Positions 55,160 through 64,000 of a stretch of DNA of 64,000 nucleotides are shown here, one piece after another. The DNA lies in the NCBI GenBank assembly GCA_029204225.1, contig CM055108.1, forward strand, positions 2,384,348 to 2,448,347, written 5' to 3'. Position 1 is the first letter of the stretch. Every line of letters begins with the position of its first letter. The translations under genes and the position numbers were made by a program. The DNA is from Diphasiastrum complanatum (taxonomy: Eukaryota; Streptophyta; Lycopodiopsida; Lycopodiales; Lycopodiaceae). A model generated the notes under the pieces. It was not told the DNA's origin. It saw only the letters and a list, made by a program, of their open reading frames with translations, and made no database searches.

Positions 55160-56955
55160 AAAATCCCGACACTGTCGCTTGTGACAGTTTTAGTTCATTT
55201 CTGCAGAGTGACAGTTTTGGTTCATTTATGCAAACAGACTGTTTACGACCAATTTCAAGTGACATACTTTATTCTCATGTCCTTTCACTATAAAGCCTTC
55301 AGGTTGATCCATGAACACTCTTCTTCTAACTCACCATTTAGCAATGGTCGATTCAGGAAGAAGATTTTAGGAATCTATCTAAATCGACATCTGTGGATGG
55401 AGTTTCATATTCTCCTGACTTAACCGTGAGAATTTCTGGAGAATAATTTTATTATCCTAACTGCTATGTCAATGTGATTGGATCCATGGATTTAGGATTG
55501 GCTATAGAATACCATTCTTCACGGTAATTTTCTCCAGGCAAGTGCCCTACAATGGGAATTTGATTTCTTGGTACACTGTGCTTTGTAGTTTAATTCTGGA
55601 AAAGAAATGTTCCCAGAGTTACGGTAATTTTTACGGTTCTTCCTTTTTTACTCAATTGTGCACCAATAGGTTATCCTAAAAGATTTTGATCTTTAGGATT
55701 GAGGAAACTAAAGCTTTTCAGATACTTGTTAAAGTGAATAATGGAATAAGGTCGTAATTTTTGAAAGATAGCTTTATATTTGAGTATCGAATATTGTAAA
55801 GAGTACTCGGATCCAAATATTATTGATTTCCATTCATTTCAGGCAACTTTAACGAAGTAATGGACTTGGTGTGGTCAAAAGGGAAGTAGCCTAACATTTA
55901 CTTGTGTCAAAGGAATTTTCGAAGACCTTCGCTAATGAAATTTTTTGGGTGATTGAAAAATCTTAGGGAGGAAGAAAATGAGACACATAAGTAGGCAAAG
56001 GTGATAGTGTTGTGTAATTTGGATTGGTTAATAATCCATGTTTGTAAATTGCATAGCACTGGTGTTTTGAATTCATTAAGTTGAATTTATTTTGAATATT
56101 TATAGGACCAAGAGTTGACCCTATTTTGTTATGGAAAATTGTGACATGGAACGAGAATGACACTTGGTTCACATTTGTACTGTAATGAGCCTTCTTCCTA
56201 AGAGTTAAAACTCTCAGATGGCGGAAATTTGAGAATGATAGTACCAACCAGATGGGTTGTTTATGTGATGGTAAAGCCATGTGCAGATTCTTGTAAAATC
56301 ACAATTTTGAGCTTGATTATTATGATCCATTAGAAACAAATTTGGGGGTACTCTAATATTTGGTGGGATAGATTTGTGCATATCTGGTATTGGAAATCTA
56401 GATGGAGTTTTGAGATCTTTGGATTATTGGATAAAGTAGATAATGATCTTGAAGAAACTTGTTGGATTTATCCTAGTCTCCTAAATCCCAGTTTTAATCT
56501 GCCTTCATTCATGCTGCATATTTTTCTAACATTGTCATGCAGTCTGTATTTTTACATGCAATTTTGCACAAACAAAGAAAAGGCGAATGAATCGCGACAT
56601 TGTGTTCTTACACAGGTCATGGTGTCAGGCAAAAAGGGGACACTACCTTACTGAATGCCAAAGGCGCTCTAACAGATAAGGCACCATGTAAATCTTATCC
56701 TAAGGCCATTCGTAAGAGTGACGCACTTTTGCGTCATCACCAACATTCACTTTGGTACTGGCTGACGTCACACCCTTTTCACCTTCACCCCATGCAGTTG
56801 AGCTAATAGATTGGACAACGATTGTAGCCACTCACGATCTCCTACAAATAGCACATCCACTCTGTACTTTCACATCTGCACACCTGTAATATTATGTATA
56901 TATATTGGATATCATCTGCGTATTCGATGATGATGATCAAATAATCAAGTGAGTT
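55160..56955. other. Non-coding stretch between copia RT end and 3' LTR
   Basis: RNase H should be here but is not recognisable. A short direct repeat (GTGACAGTTTTGGTTCATTT, about 55177 and 55208) lies at the left. A hairpin TGACGC/GCGTCA lies at 56719-56736 and a TGACGTCA at about 56763. The rest is AT-rich without a supported gene, and may be foreign sequence that replaced RNase H. Confidence 0.4.
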
Positions 56956-57540
56956 AAGAAGAGACTAAGAGAAGAGGTTTCATTCCTCATTATAGACAAA
57001 AATAAGCATTGTAGGGCACGCGGTTTCGTCCGCTACAGTCTTGTGCTCTGCCACATAATTGACTTGTATACTTGATATACTTAATTTGACACAGTTCATT
57101 TGTTCTGCGTTCTAGATCTGTCAATATTGATATGCTTATTCTTCATTCTGTCTGACCTTTCTTGTTGCTCCTTCTGGTAATAGACGATTAACTTTTAGTC
57201 TTGTCTTTCGCAAATAATTCGCGACTAATTATCAGTCGAGCATAGTCTAGCTCTTTGCGAATCATTCGCGATAGATAATTTGTCTTGCAATTCGTGACAA
57301 ATTATTCATCTAGCGCTTCATCCATTTAAATGTTTGGCTACATAATCTAGAATGACTGTGATTTTTATCACTAAAGTTCTGTTCATTATGATAGGCATAG
57401 TCATGCTTAGGGAGAGAGTCAAATAACTCATTCCGCTGCACACGAACATTTTCTGTTCGAGTTCGCTTCTCGTTCGTTTCTTGTTCAAGTTCGTTTCTTG
57501 TTCGTGTTCGTCATTTATTCTTCCTCCCTCTCTTCTAACA
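56956..57540 (+). mobile_element. Probable 3' LTR of the plus-strand copia element
   Basis: It shares several blocks with the 5' LTR (51381-51707): CGGTTTCGTCCGCTACAGTCTTG against CGGTTTCTATCCGCTATTGTCTTG, and TGTTTGGCTACATAATC. It ends CTAACA at 57540. Near its end it has a GTTCGTTTCTTGTTC tandem stretch (57440-57510) absent from the 5' LTR. The left border is approximate. Confidence 0.6.
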
Positions 57541-58376
57541 GAACTGAATTCCTTGTACCATTTTAATTATAGATACTGGATATATATATTGGTATACTTC
57601 AGCTATATTAAATGTTTCCTTTTGGTTTTAAAGAATAAGCTTAGGTCATTTTGACTGTATATGAACGAGATTTCTCATCCATACTGGGGTCAATGCCTAG
57701 TGGTATTCTTAGATGAATTGTCGTCTATTGTAAAAACTTAAGGAAATGGAGAATTCAATAGTTGGAGGTATCTTTCTAGAAAATGGTTGAAGATTGGACC
57801 CTATATTGGATATAGGATGGTCAGATAGTCTTTTTGATTTTTCGATGGTCGGATCTAAAAGCAAAGGGCTTTCTTGGAGAGAAAACTGGTGGTATGGGAC
57901 ATCAGTGATTTCAAAGAGACTAAGGACATGGAATAGTCCTAATATGGTAGACCAGCCCTCCAGTGTTCGAGATTATTGGTCACGCCTAGATTTTATTCCA
58001 CATTGAGGCCTGTTGGTGACTAATGACCTTGAGAGGACCCAGACCCTCTAATTGAGACATATGGAGTAGTGCATGTATGTGTGACTGATATAGGTAGGAG
58101 GTATGCATGAAGAGCTGTGACCTATTTATAGTTGACCTACATGGGGATTGCATATGCTCATGCATAGGATCCTACTCTCTATATATGGAGGTAGTGATTA
58201 TTCCATCGACAACTTGGTCTAGGTTACCTGATGAGGTCTTGTACTCTTGTTGTCACATTGGCATGGCTTGGGGACTAGATCCAGGAGGATTCTCCAGGAG
58301 GGATCTAGGTTTGGTTGGGTGGTTTGGCTTCACAGTCTCTCTTGTGTTTTCCTATCCTCATCTTAGGGGATTGTCC
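57541..58376. other. No gene seen
   Basis: Short frames only; the 70- and 116-codon plus-strand frames have no family resemblance. Confidence 0.4.
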
Positions 58377-59190
58377 CTAGTGGTCTTTACATGGATCCTC
58401 CTTGATCCTATCATCAAGAGCAATGTTGACATAGCATGTGCATCCAAAGGTTCTTAAAAAGTTGACACTCGGCCTCCTCTTGAATAGCATTTCAAAAGGT
58501 GTCCTTCCATCCAAAATAGCACTCGACCACCTATTGCATAAGAAATTGGCACACAGCAAAGCTTGATCCCAAAATGCTTTGTCAAGATTAGCACTTAACC
58601 TCATAGCTTTAGCACTTTCACATAAAATCTTATTCTTCCTTTCAGCCACTCCATTTTGTTGTGGGGTCCTTGATGTTGTATAAAGACCTTGAACTTGGTA
58701 GATATGTACTCACCACCATTGTCACTCCTCAAGCACTTGATCTTTGTGGAAAATTGGTTCTCCCTTGCATTCTTGAACTTGATAAAGACATCATACACTT
58801 CATCCTTGATCTTTAGTAGATAGATCCAACAAAATCTACTAAAATCATCAATGAATGTTACATACATCTTAGCTCCACTATTGCTAATTGTAGTAAATCC
58901 ATGAATATCTGAATGTACAAGTTGAAAAGGCTTTGTAGATTTAGATATCGATCTAGTATAGGGTTGTCTATGTAACTTTGACAAAGCACAAGACTCACAA
59001 ACATGGTTGATGCCACTTAAGGAACTTGGAAGACCTATCACAATCTTCTTCCTAGCCATTACCTCAATGACTTGAAGTTGAGGTGTCCCATCCTTTTATG
59101 CCAAACCTCTTGAATAGGTATTTGCTCCCTTGCAACACATCCAACTTGGTTAGCAATAACACAAGCATCTAGTTTGAACAACAACTAATC
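58377..59190 (-). pseudogene. Copia integrase fragment, same family as at 7.4-11.4 kb
   Basis: On the minus strand from 59190 leftwards: VIANQVGCVAREQIPIQEVW, pre-integrase HKRMGHLNF, CESCALSKLHRQPYTRS (HHCC-type cysteines), integrase LVHSDIHG and CLRSDNGGEY, then after a frameshift near 58690 ERKNKILCESAKAMRLSANL and the C-terminal RWSSAILDGRTPFEM up to DRIKEDP near 58395. The protein pieces match copies 1 and 2 at 8360-10260 closely. Here the integrase is continuous across the region deleted in copy 1, which shows the original arrangement. RT and RNase H are missing. Confidence 0.88.
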
Positions 59191-59199
59191 ACAAGCATA

Positions 59200-60540
59200 C
59201 CACAACAGACTATAATATACTCAAGATCCAAACCCTACTTATGTCTCATACCATAAGCAAGATCCAAACCCTAATCATACTACCACAAGAAAGTACTCTA
59301 CACACTAGTAGCAACACTAGAGCACAAGCAAGCAATCAAGAGAGATCCCCCCCCCCCAATGGGCACCATACTACCCTCATGTAGATGGCCCATGGACTAT
59401 GGAGTTCCATGCCCATACAATGAAAGGGAGAGAAGCCTAGAAGAGTTAAAGAACCTCCAAGAACCTCCATAGACTTATGGAAGATCAAGAGACTCCTTTC
59501 ATAACCTATGACTCTTTGAATGCCTTTCTTGTGGGAGTTGGGAGCTCGTTGGACCTATTGAAAGTGCACCCTCCTACTAGGTCCCAATGCCCAAGTTGTG
59601 CATGTATACTTTGGTCCTAGACCATTAAAGTGATATGGTTCAAGGTTGAGACCTAAGGTTTAGAAAAATAGTCATCCAATGACTTTCTAACACCTCTCTA
59701 GGTTCCATACCACCATACAAGGCATAGACACCTAATGGATTCAAAATGCCAAATTTAGATCGGTTATAGGTTCAAATCCTGAAAATTTGCATTTATGATA
59801 GTACCTAAGCAAAGGATGAACCTTCGTCAGATCTTGAAAACCTTCGCTGGATCAGTTCAGTACCTCATAAATCTTCGCCGAAATTTCTACAACCTATTTT
59901 TACAATGCTGAACAAGCTCGCAAATTTTGGTCCAGAACTGAACAGCCAAACTAGTACATTGTCTAATGGACCCTCCAAATTAGCCTCTAAAAGGGCAAAA
60001 TTCGATTTCATTTCTCACTTGTGCTAGCAAAGCTCTTGCCAAATTTTCCTGCAACCAAAGCTTCCCAAACCATCTATACTACTTTCTATTATACACTTGT
60101 GCCAAATACTTTTAGTTTCTGACATTTTTTCATCATGTCTTCTACAGACACATCTCTTTTGCCTTTCTACTATCCATCGTAATGTCCCATCTGCAACGGA
60201 CATCATGATACTTCCTAGCACAAGCATGGTCACTCGGTGGATGACCCTTGCGGAGCCTCTGCTCATTACAATGGGTATTCATGAGAGGGCCTTCTCGGGA
60301 CAAATTAACATGGATTTTATCACCCTTGCCTTTAGTGCCTAGAAGGAGGAAAAATCCAAATTTTATATTGTCTTCTAGAGAGCCACACACAAAGTGCATG
60401 TGGGTGACTAAAGCCGCCCATGTTGCCATAGGAATTTCATCTGGCACTCAAGCCTCACCAAACCACAAATAGGCCAAACAAGTTATTAAGCCATATATTG
60501 ATACCACAAACAACTTGTATTGGACAAATGATGGCTATCT
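59200..60540. other. No supported gene; poly-C run
   Basis: An 11-base C run lies at 59347-59357. Frames of 70-100 codons at 60024-60472 overlap on both strands and have no family resemblance. I see no RNA gene. Confidence 0.4.
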
Positions 60541-62190
60541 GTTAGAGGCCATTAGAGATCCTGCCATCCATGCAGCTGCTTAGCTCCTTAATAACTTCCT
60601 GATGGTTGAAAACCTCATGAAAGAACACATCTCTTTCCAGATACTGCATAGGATTGTTGAATCTCATGCCAAAATAGCTAAAGCCCCTCAGGAACCATAT
60701 AATTGGTTTTAAACTATTTTTGGAGAGCTCAAACGAGCTATGAAGAGCAATACCAAGTAGCAGTTTGTTGCTGGTCAATTATTATCTCTCCTAGCAACCT
60801 CACACCTTGATAATAAAATCCGTGGCTTCATATGGATTTCGCGCTTTCAATATATAAAGAAGCATCTGTTGAATCCTCACACCAAGCGTTGAGTTCACAT
60901 AGTCATTGTCATGTACATAGCAAGATCGTCATTCCTGACTCGCCTTCCACGTCATGTCATCATACTAGGCAACCAACCACTGCTACGCTTTTTCTCCCTG
61001 TTGCAATTCGCACTGAACTACCCGTCCTCCAATCCACTAATGCATCTCTCACCTCCACTTCCTCACATGGTCAGTTTGTGACTATTGGATCTACCATTCT
61101 AATCATCGCTGCCCAAGCCGCCTCACCCCCACAGATCTGAGTCATCTCCCCAAACACCCAGACATTCATGGATATGTTCAATGATTCCGACCCACTGAGC
61201 CCAGACGAAATCTTTGAGATGCCCAAAAGTCTAGGACCCTTTGAACTCCAATCCCCTAGAAGAGGATTCGAACAATTCCATGATACCTCCATTGGCTTTG
61301 ATGATTCCTACTAGCTCAACTAGCAAGATCAAGCTGAAGCTGCACTGGACACCATCAAGGTCATTCATGTTGTTTCATCTCCAAAGCAGTTCGACGCCAC
61401 AGTGCCAGAGGGCTTTGATAAGAAGACATATTCAAAGAACAAGAGTCGGCCACACACCAAAGTCAAGTCAGCACAATCCCTACAGGTGTCGTTCCTGTTG
61501 CTCCTGCTGCTATTGTTACGATCACTGTGGATCCTGGTTATGCACTAGGTCTAGTTTCAAACATTGCACGGGTGATCCAGACCATGATTGACAAAAAAAA
61601 TGATATGAGCAAGCGCATATTAGATCTGGGGACCGAAAACACACTGATTAGCCAAAAGGTTATTCAGTTGAACCGTGAAGTAAAGATTGCCAAGCAACAT
61701 GAGGCAAAGTCTGAAGCTGAGTTAACAAAGGCCAACCAATCTACTCAACACCTCAAAGGTTATGTGGCAGGCCTTCAAAATCTACTCATGGCGGTGCAAG
61801 ACAAAGTCGACAAAGCTATCTAGGATTCAAAACAACAAGTTTTGTTGCTGGTAGGCCAACTAGACCTTGCCGAGCTTAAACGCGAATGTCTTCAAGGCGA
61901 AGTGGACATGACCACTCTTGAACGCAATTCCTATTTGCAGACACAAGTGTTTGATTGCCTAGTCACACCGAACGAAATCAGATACTTGTTTCGGAAAGTC
62001 GAAACCTACCGCACTGCACTGGTAGGGTTTCAAGAAAAATTCAATAAACTCAAATAGATGGCAACCATTGAACTTGGCAAGGTGAAAGCAATCATTCAGG
62101 ATTACGAAAAGGTAGCCGCTCTAGTGTTGGAAGCCAGACAGATTTCAGTTCCTGTGATGCCACAATTCTCGCCTCAGCACGAAGTGTAGG
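60541..62190 (+). pseudogene. Unknown coiled-coil protein gene, copy 2
   Basis: Three parts lie on the plus strand. At 60541-60840, LLEAIRDPAIHAAA with stops. At 60832-61140, a Ser/Thr/Pro/His-rich region ending SHGQFVTIGSTILIIAAQAA. At 61527-62057, two long frames with heptad-like charged sequence (MSKRILDLGTENTLISQKVI, LTKANQSTQHLKGYVAG; then LRKVET-type) predicted to form a coiled coil. A stop at 61821 separates them, and VLEARQISVPVMPQFSPQ follows to 62188. The same arrangement recurs at 25680-26540. No known family is recognised. The better-kept coiled coil suggests this is the younger copy. It may be an extra ORF of an LTR retrotransposon. Confidence 0.55.
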
Positions 62191-62199
62191 TTGGATTGG

Positions 62200-63300
62200 A
62201 TACAAGTTTGGTTCCATTCATGCTATAATCTGATATATGTTATCACTTCCTTGGGAATGAACCTACGCGTGACAAACTAACTTCTACTCTTTGATGCTAG
62301 ATTTCTTGGATCTTGGGTTGAGGTTAGGCTAGGAAAGAAACCCACTACACAAGGTCTTGAAGAAATTAACTGGGTCAAATTCTCCATCATACTTTGCAAT
62401 CAATGCACGGAATTCTTCATTTCAGGCATGAAGGATTAGGATTGGAAGATTTGGCAAAGTCTCTTGACATGATGCAGAATGAGGAATATAATAATAGTAC
62501 ATATGCACAATATAGTTCTAGGTTTGGCCAAAACAGGTCAAGTAGGTCGTTTTCTTGCAAAACAGTGAGTTTGGACAAGCATCTGAACTTTTTTAAAGTA
62601 ACAGAACTCATAGACGTAGAACTCGCAAACAGACTGATTAAGCAGAATACAGTACTCGAGAATTCTGATAAGGAGTTTTCACTGGAAAAAAACTGATATT
62701 TTAATTTTTGAATTTTTTTGTAAAGGAACGAATTCGTAGAGGGTATGTGACTCTGGGAAATTTCATGGGATGGCGGACGAATTCTAAAACTGTAGTTTTG
62801 CTGGTGGACAAGTTCAATAGTGAAAAAAATGCTTGTTGACAAAAAACATACAATCTTTGAGACAAAATTCGCAGAGCTGCCAAAGGACTGATCTTTCACA
62901 GATCTAGCCTCAATAGAACTGGCGAAGAGTCTAAGACGAAGATTTGGTTGGAAAACAAAGGGATTTGACAGTAATACAAGTTGATTTCTAGAAATCTGAG
63001 TAGGGTCAGAATTCGTAGAGGTAATAGGCTGAGAGATAATGTTTTGTTATGGCTGCAGACAACCCGACAAACTCTGATATACCTGTTTGATGACAAAATA
63101 ATGTCGCTTGGATCACTTCTTTCAAAAAATTGCCCAAGTTGACACTTTTGTTTCTTCTCCTCGGCTTGATAGGTTGCTCAGCAACTGGTGTAGGACCTGG
63201 AGAGAAGACTTAATGTGTTGTATTGTAAAGAAGAATATCAGGCAAGCACATAGCGATAGCAAAGAAAGAACAAAGTAACCTTATGTAAAAATCTTAAAAA
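62200..63300. other. No gene seen; probable leader of the minus-strand gypsy-type element
   Basis: Overlapping frames on both strands at 62394-62899 have no recognisable domain. By position this is the untranslated leader or gag start of the element whose 5' LTR begins at 63317, but no gag motif is visible. Confidence 0.35.
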
Positions 63301-63302
63301 GA

Positions 63303-63315
63303 GGCAACGGCGCCA
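63303..63315 (-). other. Gypsy-type primer-binding site
   Basis: The minus strand reads TGGCGCCGTTGCC, the primer-binding site typical of plant Tat/Athila-like gypsy elements. It lies one base from the LTR end. Confidence 0.75.
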
Positions 63316-63316
63316 A

Positions 63317-64000
63317 TGTTGGAAGCAAATTTATTCTTGTAGTGGCTAGGTCTAACTATGGGTTGTAGTGTAGCATAGACCGGTCGTCCAGTTCCTAAAA
63401 TCTACATAAAATCTTACAAATGAAAGATGTTAGCAACACAATGAAAAATAAAAAGAAATTAAACTCCATGGCATGTGTACTATAAGTCCACATATGATCA
63501 AATGTTAATAAACTTCTACTATGGCATGTCTTTTGTAAGTCCATGGGTAGGAGCTTAAATAAATAGAAACTTAAATTTAGACTTAGAACTTAAACTTAAG
63601 AAACTTAAGCTTAGAAATATAAGATTCTAAGTTATCCTAAGTTCTAAAGTTAGAAATTCTAAAGTTCTAAGTTAGAAGCTGAGAAGCCTTATAATGGCAA
63701 GTTTAAAAACTAATCCCATAAGTTAGTGGAACCTTAGGGAAGGCCTTCTTGTTATAAGAAGAGAGGCATTTCCCTTGTAAATAACACTTTGTGTTTATGA
63801 CAAATTGCTCTTGTTATTATCTTGTGATTTCATTGTGTTCCCTTTGGGAAGGTGCTCAGGCCTCATCTTGCCTACTTTTCGTCGGTATTAATTGTGGCAT
63901 GCGTATTGTTGCTTTATTGCTTATTTAGCTGCAATCTATATTTTATCTCCCTTTGGGTGTTAGGTAGGATTTAGATTAGGCACCTTTGCTAGTTGGGTAA
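63317..64000 (-). mobile_element. 5' LTR of a minus-strand gypsy-type element, running off the window
   Basis: The plus strand starts TGTTGGAAGC next to the primer site, so on the minus strand the LTR ends CCAACA. At least 684 bp lie in the window. It contains stretches of ACTTAAACTTAGAACTT type and resembles the LTR at 11445-12249 in its first 40 bases. Confidence 0.7.

Noticed and set aside
57794-58457. 70- and 116-codon plus-strand ORFs
   Set aside because: No domain, no second copy and no regulatory context; they are probably chance frames.

Overview
The window is nuclear DNA of a seed plant, probably one with a large, repeat-filled genome such as a gymnosperm. This rests on one intact intron-containing plant gene (a patellin), many decayed Ty1/copia and Ty3/gypsy retrotransposons with plant-type primer-binding sites (TGGTATCAGAGC and TGGCGCCGTTGCC), microsatellites and AT-rich spacers. 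No bacterial operon, rRNA gene or CRISPR array is present. The species assignment is an inference.

Layout. 1-5.7 kb: a tRNA-like sequence, short LTR-element ends, small tandem duplications and a minus-strand copia remnant. 7.4-11.4 kb: two side-by-side partial copies of one copia family, the second cut by an LTR (11445-12249) of a minus-strand element. 15.6-17.2 kb: a decayed gypsy gag. 17.8-24.2 kb: an unusual compact gene cluster. 24.4-28.5 kb: copia fragments and LTRs plus a copy of an unknown coiled-coil gene. 29.0-31.9 kb: a broken large unknown protein. 32.2-33.9 kb: a satellite-like array. 33.9-35.4 kb: another unknown broken gene. 36.1-42.7 kb: a minus-strand copia element split by a plus-strand copia insertion that still has its 5-bp target duplication. 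43.5 kb: gypsy integrase remnant. 46.75-49.44 kb: the patellin gene. 51.4-57.5 kb: a plus-strand copia element. 58.4-59.2 kb: a minus-strand copia fragment of the same family as at 7.4-11.4 kb. 60.5-62.2 kb: a second copy of the coiled-coil gene. 63.3 kb to the end: 5' LTR of a minus-strand gypsy-type element.

The most unusual part is 17.8-24.2 kb, possibly continuing at 29-35 kb. A gene at 21318 encodes a divergent histone H3 fold with a shortened N-tail and a long basic/serine-rich C-terminal tail. Exon-like pieces after it include a segment resembling the end of a Ulp1/adenain-type cysteine protease. It is transcribed away from an unknown gene on the minus strand (19808-18310). The two share a spacer made of two 607-bp tandem repeats with ten CACGTG motifs. 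Both genes have a TATA box about 310 bp before the ATG, and related motifs in both leaders. The minus-strand gene meets a plus-strand ORF tail to tail with overlapping stop codons. This compact arrangement, with ORFs I cannot assign, suggests a decayed large mobile element or integrated DNA virus-like segment. That identity is a hypothesis.

The only gene I consider certainly functional is the patellin gene. It encodes an acidic N-terminus, CRAL-TRIO/SEC14 and GOLD domains, and would act in phosphoinositide-linked membrane trafficking. Nearly every other coding trace carries frameshifts, stops or deletions.
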